Positions 52,617 to 60,346 of a DNA stretch of 60,775 nucleotides are shown here, in pieces. The stretch lies in contig JAWOFN010000125.1 of the NCBI GenBank assembly GCA_046497505.1, positions 1 to 60,775 of the forward strand. Direction: 5' to 3'. The notes beneath the pieces were generated by a model. It searched no databases, was not told the DNA's origin, and saw nothing but the letters and a program-made list of their open reading frames with translations. Origin of the DNA: JAWOFN01 sp046497505 [NCBI: bacterium]. Its GTDB lineage: Bacteria > Blakebacterota > Blakebacteria > Blakebacterales. Position numbers and translations under genes: made by a program. Every line of letters starts with the position of its first letter. Position 1 is the stretch's first letter.

Positions 52617-53978
52617 ATGATGACCGTACGTTCGATCCTGCTGGTCCTGATCGGTGCCGGAGCCCTGGCCATGCCTCCGGCCGCCTCCGCACAGCAGAAG
52701 GAGGACCCCACCTCCCTCTCGATGGCCCTCACCGGCGATTCCATCATCACGCGTCGTCTCTCGGTCTACGAGGAGCCCGAGTTCCTGGCCATGGTCGACC
52801 TGATCCGATCTGCCGATGTGGCCTTCACCAATCTCGAGATGCTCTTCCACGACTATGAGCCCTTCCCCATGCACGAGAGCGGCGGCACCTTCATGCGCGG
52901 CGACCCCTCCCTTGCGGGGGAACTCGTGTGGGCCGGGTTCGACATGGTCTCGAGGGCGAACAACCATACCGGGGATTACGGGGTGATGGGCCAGCGTCTG
53001 ACGAGGAAGTACGCCGAAGCTGCGGGCCTGGTGCATGCGGGCACCGGCGAAGGGCTGCGGCAGGCGCGGGAGCCGCGGTTCCTGGAGACCGCCGGGGGGC
53101 GGGTGGCCCTCGTCTCGGTCGCCTCCACCTTCCCCGATCATTCCCGTGCGGGATCCACCTTCGGAGACAACCCCTCCCGGCCGGGGCTGGCCCCGCAGCG
53201 CTATTCGAGCACCCGGATCATCACGTCCGACCAGATGGAGGGCCTCCGGGAGGCCTTGATCCGCATGGATACACGGGTCCCGACGGAAGAGAGCCGGCTC
53301 CGAGCCTTCGGCAGGCGGTTCGAGGTGGGTACCGAGACGGGGACGCGCACCGAACCGCACCGGGGGGACCTGGAGGCGAATGCGGCCTCGGTCCGCAGCG
53401 GGAGTCTGCTCGCCGACTGCACCATCGTCTCGATCCACGCCCATGAGAGCGGGGAGGGACGGTCGGTACCCGCGGACTTCATCGAGACCTTCGCCCGGGC
53501 GATGATCGATGCGGGGGCGGATGTCGTGGTAGGCCATGGGCCCCACGTGCTCCGCGGGATCGAGATCTACGAAGGGAAGCCGATCTTCTACAGCCTGGGG
53601 GACTTCATCTTCCAGAACGAGACCCTGCTCCGCCTCCCGGAGGAAAACTACGGGTCCTACGGTCTGGAAAGGGACGAGGCGACGGTGGCGGAGTTCAACC
53701 TGCGCCGTTATCGAAACGACGAGCGCGGGTTCCCGGCCAACCGTGAGATCTGGGAATCGGTGGTCGCCTGGGTCGAATGGGAGGGGGACCGGCTGGCCGC
53801 CGTCCGCCTACACCCCATCACCCTGGGGTTCGGTCTGCCCCGTTCCCAGCGAGGGCGGCCGATGTTCGCTACCGGCGAGCTGGCCCGGAAGATCCTGGCG
53901 GACCTGGCGGAGCGCTCCGAGCGGTACGGGACCTCGATCCGTGTCCGCGGGGATATGGGAGAGGTCGTACTGCCCTGA
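52617..53978 (+). CDS. CapA-family metallophosphoesterase-like protein
   Basis: A 453-residue exported protein with a signal peptide (ILLVLIGAGALAMPPAASAQ) and a CapA/PgsA-type fold. Metal-site motifs are ALTGDSII, TNLEMLF, SRANNHTGDYG, IHAHE and VVGHGPHVLRGIEIYEGK followed by YSLGDFIFQN. CapA takes part in poly-gamma-glutamate capsule export in Bacillus, but the family is broad and no other capsule genes are here. AGGAGG precedes the two adjacent ATGs (52617, 52620). Confidence 0.88.
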   Translation: MMTVRSILLVLIGAGALAMPPAASAQQKEDPTSLSMALTGDSIITRRLSVYEEPEFLAMVDLIRSADVAFTNLEMLFHDYEPFPMHESGGTFMRGDPSLAGELVWAGFDMVSRANNHTGDYGVMGQRLTRKYAEAAGLVHAGTGEGLRQAREPRFLETAGGRVALVSVASTFPDHSRAGSTFGDNPSRPGLAPQRYSSTRIITSDQMEGLREALIRMDTRVPTEESRLRAFGRRFEVGTETGTRTEPHRGDLEANAASVRSGSLLADCTIVSIHAHESGEGRSVPADFIETFARAMIDAGADVVVGHGPHVLRGIEIYEGKPIFYSLGDFIFQNETLLRLPEENYGSYGLERDEATVAEFNLRRYRNDERGFPANREIWESVVAWVEWEGDRLAAVRLHPITLGFGLPRSQRGRPMFATGELARKILADLAERSERYGTSIRVRGDMGEVVLP

Positions 53979-54012
53979 CCCCTCCCAGCTCTCCGCGAGC
54001 CGAGGATCCGGC

Positions 54013-55146
54013 TCACCGCCAGGGATAGGGGCCCGGCATCTCCACACCCCGTGCCTCGATCAGCAGCTCCAGGATCCGCTCGAAGGAGGACCAGCTCGTC
54101 TCCCGGCGATAGACGTTGTGCGTCTTGTGGGCGATCACCAGGTCCAGGGCCGGCAGGACCGTGATCCACTGGCCCCAGGCACCCCGGGCGGTGTACGCCC
54201 CCTCGAAGGGGCCGGTGGCCCGGGGACCGTCGAAGATCCACCACATGTAGCCGTAGCCCAGGTAGCCGTCCCTCCGGCTCGCCGGGTTCATCTCCTCCAG
54301 GGGGGTCACCACGCTGACAATGCGGCGGGCCCACTCCCGGGGGACGATCTGCTCGCCCTCCCACTGTCCCTCGTGGAGCATGAGGTGGCCGATGCGCGCC
54401 ATGTCCCGCGTGGAGACCCAGATCGGGTAGGCCGGGTACCGGGAGACCGTCAGGTCGCCGGCCTTGTGCTGCATGCTGCGGTCCCAGTCCTCGAACTGCA
54501 GGGGGATGGCGAGCTGGGCCTGCAGCTCGTCGTAGATGTCGCGCCCGGTGATCTGCTCGAAAACGGCCCCCGCGGCGTTGAAGTCCCAGTTGCTGTAGAG
54601 CATGTAGGTGCCGGGCTGCTGGGAGCCGCGCTCGGGGGCGTGCCGCAGGTCGTCCCCCGAGTAGGAAGCCGGGTGATAGACGCCGGAACGGGCGGTGATG
54701 AGATTGTGTACGGTGGCCTGCTTCTCGATCGGCAGCAGACCGCCGATGTCGTCGAAGCCGAGTTTCTCAAGGGTCATGTCAAGGTCGATGATCCCGTTCT
54801 CCACCCAGTAGCCGTAGAGCATGGAGAGGATGCTCTTGCGCACCGATGCCACGTAGGAGAGTTCCTCGATGTCCCCGTACGTGAAGACCACCCGCCCCCG
54901 ATCCACCACCACCAGACCCGTGGTGTTCGACTCGTCCCGGATGAGGGCCGTCACGCTCCTGAGCGCCTGGGACGACCAGCCGTAGGCCTCCAGGTCCCGT
55001 CTTCCGACGTACTCCCACTCCTCCCCGGGGAAGACCGGGTCGGTGGCGACCTGGGCTCGGAGGAGGTCCGGCGTGCTCGTCGAGAAGACCAGCAGGAAGA
55101 GGAGGCCGAGGATCGGTTTCCAGATCGAGGTTCGAGGGTATCTCAT
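54013..55146 (-). CDS. Serine hydrolase, beta-lactamase class C family
   Basis: A 377-residue secreted penicillin-binding-protein-like hydrolase. Signal peptide: LGLLFLLVFSTSTPDLLRAQ. The catalytic SxxK is SVRK in YVASVRKSILSML, the YxN is YSN in TYMLYSNWDFN, and the third motif region lies in VIAHKTHN. Such proteins are esterases, D-aminopeptidases or true beta-lactamases; the activity cannot be fixed from sequence. ATG 55146 has GGAG upstream; a TACAAT -10-like box lies at 55252-55257 on the minus strand. Confidence 0.9.
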   Translation of the reverse strand: MRYPRTSIWKPILGLLFLLVFSTSTPDLLRAQVATDPVFPGEEWEYVGRRDLEAYGWSSQALRSVTALIRDESNTTGLVVVDRGRVVFTYGDIEELSYVASVRKSILSMLYGYWVENGIIDLDMTLEKLGFDDIGGLLPIEKQATVHNLITARSGVYHPASYSGDDLRHAPERGSQQPGTYMLYSNWDFNAAGAVFEQITGRDIYDELQAQLAIPLQFEDWDRSMQHKAGDLTVSRYPAYPIWVSTRDMARIGHLMLHEGQWEGEQIVPREWARRIVSVVTPLEEMNPASRRDGYLGYGYMWWIFDGPRATGPFEGAYTARGAWGQWITVLPALDLVIAHKTHNVYRRETSWSSFERILELLIEARGVEMPGPYPWR

Positions 55147-55483
55147 GGTTGCGCTCCTGAAGGATCGCGTGGACATCGCATATCGTGCCGTCATCACGCC
55201 GATGCGGCGCGGTCCCGGCCAGGGTCCTCCGCCGAGGCCCCCGGGAGGGTGATTGTACCACGTCCGCTCGACCCGCACATCCCGCTCGGGCCCCCGGCCT
55301 TCAGCGGGGCTGCGAAGGGGATCTTCCCACGGGGGGAGGCGCTGTTCCGGCGAGCCGATCCGGCCGGCCGTGCCGCCCGCAGCACCTTCCGTCTCTACCC
55401 CATGGGGCACAACACGCCACCGCCTCAGAACGAGTACTGGCCGGATATCGAGAGGTTCCATCATGCCGGAGGGGATCCCCGGG
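55147..55483 (+). other. Intergenic region with a coding-like remnant
   Basis: Left part is the serine-hydrolase leader. From about 55250 the plus strand has a frame with strongly GC-biased third positions, including the phrases FSGAAKGIFPRGEALF and FRLYPMGHNTPPPQNEYW, that leads in frame into the Cys leader peptide. It has no clear family and may be the tail of a lost gene. Confidence 0.35.
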
Positions 55484-55512
55484 TTGACATGCCGGCGGGC
55501 ACGCCCCATCTT
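55484..55512 (+). promoter_or_regulatory. Promoter of the cysteine leader and cysteine synthase
   Basis: TTGACA (55484-55489), 17-bp spacer, CATCTT (55507-55512), nine bases to the leader-peptide ATG. The -10 is weak but keeps A2, T3 and T6. Confidence 0.5.
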
Positions 55513-55521
55513 CATCTTTCC

Positions 55522-55626
55522 ATGACCGATCGAACCAGCACACGTTTCCGCCCCTGTATGTGTAACGGGAATACCGATACCGACAGGGACGGGTGTATGA
55601 TTGTTCGATCGCTCGGTCAGCACTGA
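55522..55626 (+). CDS. Cys-codon leader peptide, candidate attenuator
   Basis: A 34-residue frame starting nine bases after a promoter. It reads MTDRTSTRFRPCMCNG, then a short Asp/Thr stretch, then DGCMIVRSLGQH, with Cys-Met-Cys and a third Cys, all TGT codons. A perfect 9-bp inverted repeat, CGATCGAAC (55527-55535) and GTTCGATCG (55603-55611), encloses the Cys codons, and a strong terminator follows 32 bases after its stop, before the cysteine synthase gene. This is the layout of ribosome-mediated attenuation: stalling at Cys codons when cysteinyl-tRNA is scarce would favour read-through. The base composition is poorer in GC than the coding frames around it. Confidence 0.6.
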   Translation: MTDRTSTRFRPCMCNGNTDTDRDGCMIVRSLGQH

Positions 55627-55658
55627 TCCGCACCGCCAGATAGAACCTCACCACCTGT

Positions 55659-55694
55659 CCCGCACGGCCTGGCCGTCGCGGGATTTCTTTTTTC
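55659..55694 (+). terminator. Rho-independent terminator/attenuator before cysteine synthase
   Basis: CCCGCACGG pairs with CCGTCGCGGG with one bulged C (55659-55682), followed by ATTTCTTTTTTC. It lies between the leader peptide and the gene it presumably controls. The segment CCTGTC (55654-55659) can also pair with GACAGG (55582-55587), a weak antiterminator candidate. Confidence 0.8.
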
Positions 55695-55736
55695 GGGAAG
55701 CCGGGCCGCAGCGGGCCGACACAGCAGGGAGTGCCC

Positions 55737-56768
55737 GTGAACGACCCGACCAGACCGACCCGAACCGTTTCAAACGGAACCGACGTGGAGGAGGGCCCTG
55801 AAGAGGACCGGCCGGCCCTCAGACGGTACGAGGACATCCGTGGGCTCATAGGAAGCCTCGAGGACCCGACACCGTTGGTCCGGCTCGGCCGCGTCCTTCC
55901 CAGGACCGTCTGCGGTTACCTGAAACTGGAGTGGTTCAATCCCTTCGGCTCCGTCAAGGACCGGACCGCCCGTGCCCTGATCCAGGGCATGCAGGAACGG
56001 GGGGAGCTCGATGGGCGTGAACTCGTGGAGCCCACCTCCGGCAACACCGGGATCGCCCTGGCCGCCCTGGCGGTCCTGATGGATATCCCCATCCGCGTGA
56101 CCGTCCCCGAGGAGGTCCCGGAGGAGAAGAAGGTGATCCTGCGCATGCTGGGAGCCGAGGTACTCGAGGCCCCCGACGACCTGTGCCCGGCCGACCACCC
56201 CAGGGATGGTGCCATCGCCCTCGCCCGATCCCTCGCCGAGAGTCCTGCGACCCGGGACCGATACGCGATGCCCGACCAGTACAACAACCCGGATAACGTC
56301 CGGGCGCACTATGAGACCACCGGGCCCGAGATATGGAAGCAGACGGAGGGGAAGGTCCGGACGATCGTGGCTGGATACGGCACCTGCGGGACCATCACAG
56401 GCATCGGACGGTTCCTCAAGGAACAGGATCGCGGGATCCGCATCGTGGCCGTCGAACCGGAGGCCGGTCACCGCATCCCGGGGCTCAAGAACATGGAGGA
56501 GTCCCGTACGCCTTCCATCCTCGATCCCTCGGTAGTGGATGATGTCGTGCGAGTCCCCGACCGACCCGCCTACGAGATGACGAAAAGACTCTTTCGGCAG
56601 GAGACGCTCATCGTCGGTCCCTCTACCGGCGCCGTGGTGGCGGCCATGGCAGGACTCACTGGGTCCGATGGGATCGTGGTGGGCATCTCTCCCGATGCGG
56701 GCTTCAAGTACGCATCACTGTTCGCCCGGATGACGGATGGATCGCCTGTTCCACGACCATGGGCGTGA
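55737..56768 (+). CDS. Cysteine synthase family PLP enzyme
   Basis: A 343-residue fold-type II pyridoxal-phosphate enzyme. The PLP lysine is in NPFGSVKDRTA, the phosphate and substrate loop is PTSGNTGIALA, and the second half has TIVAGYGTCGTITGIGRFLK and GPSTGAVVAA for cofactor binding. It is closest in style to CysK/CysM; whether it uses O-acetylserine or O-phosphoserine is not decided. The extended N-terminus (~45 residues) and the phrase ADHPRDGAIALARSLAE are of the CysM-like type. GTG 55737 chosen for GGGAG five bases upstream; GTG 55731 is possible. Preceded by the Cys leader and terminator. Confidence 0.9.
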   Translation: MNDPTRPTRTVSNGTDVEEGPEEDRPALRRYEDIRGLIGSLEDPTPLVRLGRVLPRTVCGYLKLEWFNPFGSVKDRTARALIQGMQERGELDGRELVEPTSGNTGIALAALAVLMDIPIRVTVPEEVPEEKKVILRMLGAEVLEAPDDLCPADHPRDGAIALARSLAESPATRDRYAMPDQYNNPDNVRAHYETTGPEIWKQTEGKVRTIVAGYGTCGTITGIGRFLKEQDRGIRIVAVEPEAGHRIPGLKNMEESRTPSILDPSVVDDVVRVPDRPAYEMTKRLFRQETLIVGPSTGAVVAAMAGLTGSDGIVVGISPDAGFKYASLFARMTDGSPVPRPWA

Positions 56769-56869
56769 TGGGCATCGAGGAGGAGGACCTGGTGGAGGGG
56801 ACCGAGGCCGCCGGCGCGGCAGTTCTCCTCGACTACGCTGCCGATGCTGATGTCCGCCTGTTCACCTGA
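56768..56869 (+). CDS. Small acidic protein, 33 residues
   Basis: An ATG overlapping the cysteine synthase stop (GTGATG) opens a frame that reads MGIEEEDLVEGTEAAG, then AAVLLDYAADADVRLFT. It is acidic, coding-like and translationally coupled, and lies between cysteine synthase and asnA. No family recognised; it may be a real small protein or the tail of a lost gene. Confidence 0.4.
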   Translation: MGIEEEDLVEGTEAAGAAVLLDYAADADVRLFT

Positions 56870-56920
56870 GATACCCGGCCCGGCCGGGTACGCGACCGAT
56901 TGCCCCTGAAGGAGGGCGTC

Positions 56921-57964
56921 ATGACATACAGGAAGGTGGGTGTGCCGGCCCTCTACGAACCGGCACTGGATCTCACCGAGACCCTCGAGGCCGTGGATCT
57001 GGTCTGCGAGGTCTTCGAGCATCAGCTCCGGGACAGGCTGGATCTCCTCCCCGTTCCCGCTCCTCATTTCGTACGCGGCGGGACGGGGATCAACGATGAC
57101 CTGAACGGCGTCGAGCAGCCCGTGGTCTTCCGGGTCCGGGGATTGGAAGAAGCCCCCTGCGAGGTCCCGCAGTCCCTGGCCAAATGGAAGCGCCTCGCCC
57201 TCGGGGAGCTGGGATTCACGGCAGGGCGAGGCATATACACACGGATGAACGCACTGCGGCCCGATGAGCACATCGACCCGCTGCATTCCGTGTATGTGGA
57301 CCAGTGGGACTGGGAGCAGGTCATCGACCCATCCGACCGGGACCTCACCTGCCTGATGGGACTGGTGGAGGAGCTCTACGGCGCCCTCCGGGTCACCGAG
57401 CGGGAGCTGCGGAAGCGCTTCCCCTCACTCGAACCCATACTCCCCGAACGCGTTGAGTTCATGCATGCCGCGGATCTCGCCGAAGCCTATCCCGACCTGT
57501 CGCCCGACCGCAGGGAGGATCGCGCGGCCCGACAGTCGGGTGCCGTCTTCATCATCGGGGTGGGAGCACCCCTCGGGGATGGAAGACCGCACGGCGGACG
57601 CGCACCGGACTACGACGACTGGATCACCCCGAACGGCCGCGGACTGGGCCTGAACGGAGACCTGATCGTCTGGCACCGCCCCCTGGACCGGGCACTCGAA
57701 CTCTCCTCGATGGGCATCCGTGTAGATGCCCCGACTCTGCAAGAGCAGCTGCGCATCTGCGGTGTTCCTGAGCGGAGTGAGCTGGATTTCCATCGCCGGC
57801 TTCTCGAAGGGCGTCTCCCCCAGACTGCCGGCGGGGGGATCGGTCGCTCTCGTGTGTGCATGTACCTGCTGCGGAAAGCGCATATCGGGGAGGTCCAGGC
57901 CAGCGTCTGGCCCGACGCCATGCGGGCCGAATGTGCGCGCCTGGGGATACGGCTGCTCCCCTGA
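56921..57964 (+). CDS. asnA: Ammonia-dependent asparagine synthetase
   Basis: Makes asparagine from aspartate, ammonia and ATP. The 347-residue protein follows the AsnA family throughout: GTGINDDLNGVEQPVVF, PQSLAKWKRLAL, GIYTRMNALRPDE then LHSVYVDQWDWEQVI, GAVFIIGVGAPLGDGRPHGG, APDYDDW, SSMGIRVD, and TAGGGIGRSRVCMYLL with HIGEVQASVWP. It is slightly longer than the E. coli enzyme (330) through a C-terminal tail. AAGGAGG precedes the ATG. In the same operon as cysteine synthase and so probably under the same Cys leader. Confidence 0.95.
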   Translation: MTYRKVGVPALYEPALDLTETLEAVDLVCEVFEHQLRDRLDLLPVPAPHFVRGGTGINDDLNGVEQPVVFRVRGLEEAPCEVPQSLAKWKRLALGELGFTAGRGIYTRMNALRPDEHIDPLHSVYVDQWDWEQVIDPSDRDLTCLMGLVEELYGALRVTERELRKRFPSLEPILPERVEFMHAADLAEAYPDLSPDRREDRAARQSGAVFIIGVGAPLGDGRPHGGRAPDYDDWITPNGRGLGLNGDLIVWHRPLDRALELSSMGIRVDAPTLQEQLRICGVPERSELDFHRRLLEGRLPQTAGGGIGRSRVCMYLLRKAHIGEVQASVWPDAMRAECARLGIRLLP

Positions 57965-58236
57965 ACCGGTTTCCTGCGGGCGGGCCGCAGAGCAACCTAG
58001 GACGCCTTCCGCAGAACCCCCGGCCCCTGCGGAGGTTGCGGGTGCTCGAATCTCCGGGTCGCGCCCAGGAAGAGGTCGCATGCGTCTTCGGAGGTGCTCA
58101 AGGCCGAGGGGGCCGGCTTCGGTCTGGCCCCCTGCGACGCGTACCACACCCGGCGCACCTTCAGCGTCGAGGAGGCGAAGCAGCCCCAGGCATGCCAGCC
58201 CTGGCGCTGCGCGCCATGCCTGGCACACACAAGCAA
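57965..58236. other. Gap after asnA with an inverted repeat
   Basis: About 270 bp. It contains a CTGCGG/CCGCAG hairpin shortly after the asnA stop and a 9-bp inverted repeat CCAGGCATG (58186-58194) and CATGCCTGG (58215-58223). Both strands have open frames of 60-80 residues; none resembles a known family. Confidence 0.4.
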
Positions 58237-58266
58237 GAAGGGCGACGGGTCTCCCCATCGCCCTTC
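58237..58266 (-). terminator. Hairpin terminator of the DUF4382 gene
   Basis: GAAGGGCGA (58237-58245) and TCGCCCTTC (58258-58266) pair perfectly across a 12-base loop; the minus strand continues TTGCTTGTG. Confidence 0.6.
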
Positions 58267-58297
58267 CTCATCTTCAGGACGGTTTGCCAGCCGCTGA

Positions 58298-59146
58298 TCA
58301 GCCGCCCGAAGAGGTCAGTTCGAAGTCTACATCCGGGGTGTCCTCACCGGCCGAGACCTCGATCCCCGTCTGCAGGGATTCCTCATACCCTTCCGCCTCG
58401 GCACGGATGTCATACGTGCCCGCCAGGAGGGCCTGGATCACGTACTCGCCGGTCTCATCGTCCGCCAGGGTCGTGGTCACCGTGTCGCCGGTGGCCGGAT
58501 CGAGCGCGAACAACACGGCACTGATGCCCGTGGGCGTGACGGTCCCCGAGATCGTGCCGGAGAGCACGGTCTGGACCAGCCGGATGGTGGGCCGCAGGAT
58601 ATAGTTCCCGCTGCCCGGGGGCGCCTCGTGCAGGGACTGTGCCACATCGAAGTCAACGGTGACCTCGGTGATCACGTTCGGGTCGACGTTGATGGTCCCC
58701 ACGAGCTTGATCCCCGTCTGGTCACCGCTGGGGATGAAGAGGTCCTGGGGCGTGCCGTCGATCGTGAGCGTGGCGCTCTCCAGCATGATGCGGATCTGCG
58801 TGTAGGTCCCCGCTTCCAGTTCCACCTCACCGAGGGTGGCCCAGACCCCGTTCACCAGTTCGAGCAGGTCGAAGGTGCGGGCCGCCTCGGGCAGGTCGTT
58901 CGCGAGGACCGTGAACCAGCCCTCTTCCGAGGTCTCGGCCTCTTCGGCCCGGTGCACGACCACTTCCTCGAAAACGACCTCCAGGGACTCGATCGCCTCG
59001 ATGCCGGCCGGCGCATCCACGAGGTTCACCCGCAGGGTGCCCGTGCCGTCCTCGGGTGCGGTGGAGTCGGAACAGCCCGACAGGCCTCCCGCCACCAAGC
59101 CGAACCCCAGGACCAGGGTCGTCAGATATCTGAATGCGAATCTCAT
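58298..59146 (-). CDS. DUF4382 lipoprotein with a carboxypeptidase-regulatory-like domain
   Basis: A 282-residue lipoprotein (signal LGFGLVAGGLSGC). Residues ~35-190 are a DUF4382 domain, beta-rich, starting GTLRVNLVDAPAG and including the phrase YTQIRIMLESATLTIDG. From about 200 a second immunoglobulin-like fold begins, SGTISGTVTPTGISAVLF, with GTYDIRAEAEGYEESLQTGI, typical of carboxypeptidase-regulatory repeats that bind or stiffen. Function unknown, likely surface or periplasmic. GGGAGGAAG lies upstream, and a 22-bp perfect palindrome sits in the leader. Confidence 0.87.
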   Translation of the reverse strand: MRFAFRYLTTLVLGFGLVAGGLSGCSDSTAPEDGTGTLRVNLVDAPAGIEAIESLEVVFEEVVVHRAEEAETSEEGWFTVLANDLPEAARTFDLLELVNGVWATLGEVELEAGTYTQIRIMLESATLTIDGTPQDLFIPSGDQTGIKLVGTINVDPNVITEVTVDFDVAQSLHEAPPGSGNYILRPTIRLVQTVLSGTISGTVTPTGISAVLFALDPATGDTVTTTLADDETGEYVIQALLAGTYDIRAEAEGYEESLQTGIEVSAGEDTPDVDFELTSSGG

Positions 59147-59183
59147 CGTGTTCGCTTCCTCCCGTTACTCCGCGCGACTGGTT

Positions 59184-59205
59184 CGGGCCGGGGATCCCCG
59201 GCCCG
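59184..59205. repeat. 22-bp perfect palindrome in the DUF4382 leader
   Basis: The sequence is its own reverse complement across 22 bases (centre GGGGATCCCC). In RNA it would be a hairpin about 40 bases before the start codon. The rest of the 290-bp gap to the next gene shows nothing else clear. Confidence 0.4.
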
Positions 59206-59438
59206 ACGGTGCTGTGTGTTCACCTAGAGATAAGTGCAAACGGCGTGCCATCCGGCCCGGGACCGGCCGGACCGAGTCCGCTGGCTCCCCCCTGCAGGCA
59301 TGGATATGGGGCTGCCGGACCCATTCAACCTCTATCCGGAAGAGTGCTTCCGGAGGGCTCCCCCGAAGCCGCGGACCGACGAGGTGTACCTGTCCGTACA
59401 CTTCTCGGCGTCCCGTCGTCCTGCCCGGTACACCCCGG

Positions 59439-60323
59439 TCACGGTTCGGCGGACTCCGGGACCGGCTCCACGGCGCCCGACCGGGTGATTACCGCCACAC
59501 CCCCCAGGACCAGGAGCACCCCCGTCCCCTGGAGGAGGGAAAGGGACTCGCCGAAGATCAGGATCCCCCAGAGCAGCGTGGCGGCGGGCTGCATGAGCAG
59601 CATCACCGAGGTCTCGAGCGCCGGAAGCCGGGGGAGGGTTCGGGCGATGAGGAGCCAGCCCGCCGTCTGGGGAAGGAGAGCCAAAAGGAGCAGCCACCCG
59701 TGCTCGGGCCAGGCAGGCACCAGCGTGAATACCGGGTCGAAGCTCCCGTAGAGGAGGGCACCCGCTGCGGCACCCAGGGTGGCGTCCAGCAGGGGGCCCG
59801 CGGGAGGGGCCAGCCCCCGGTTCGAAGCCCGGAAGAAGACCAGGAAGATGGCGTACAGGGCCCCGGCCGCCGCACCCAGGAGAGCGCCCGGCACGGGGTC
59901 GGAGCCGTAGGCATCGGTCCTCCCCAGCCCGGAGATCAGGACCACCCCTGCCAGGACGGCGGGGATGGTGGCCAGGGCGGCGGCCGTGGGACGTTCCCGG
60001 TGGAGCAGCCAGGCCAGCACCCCCACCACCACCACCTGGATGTTGGCCAGCACCGTGGCCAGCCCCGCCCCGATGAGCCCGATGGAGCGGTGCCAGAGGG
60101 TGAGGTCGGTGGCGAGGATGAAGCCCGCGGCCGCTGCCATGAGATGCTGGGGCATGGTCCGACGGTCGGACGATCGCCCCGCCAGCCAGATCGCCGCCAG
60201 CACGGGGACCGCGTAGGCCATGCGGAAGAAGGCAGCGCCCGCGGGAGAGACATCCGCCAGGCGCACGAGGATGGCGGAGAAGGAGATGATGAGGATGCCC
60301 AGGAGGGCGAGGAGGTGGGTCAT
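59439..60323 (-). CDS. EamA/DMT-superfamily permease (second)
   Basis: A 294-residue inner-membrane protein with ten predicted helices in two EamA halves. Half one has FSAILVRLADVSPAGAAFFRM and LWHRSIGLIGAGLATVLANI, half two LLIARTLPRLPALETSVMLLMQ, the typical substrate-site helices. Not closely similar to the first DMT protein at 19.6 kb. Substrate unknown. It follows the glycosidase gene by 23 bp. Confidence 0.87.
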   Translation of the reverse strand: MTHLLALLGILIISFSAILVRLADVSPAGAAFFRMAYAVPVLAAIWLAGRSSDRRTMPQHLMAAAAGFILATDLTLWHRSIGLIGAGLATVLANIQVVVVGVLAWLLHRERPTAAALATIPAVLAGVVLISGLGRTDAYGSDPVPGALLGAAAGALYAIFLVFFRASNRGLAPPAGPLLDATLGAAAGALLYGSFDPVFTLVPAWPEHGWLLLLALLPQTAGWLLIARTLPRLPALETSVMLLMQPAATLLWGILIFGESLSLLQGTGVLLVLGGVAVITRSGAVEPVPESAEP

Positions 60324-60346
60324 GGCGGCCCGTGGTCCAGGGTGTC

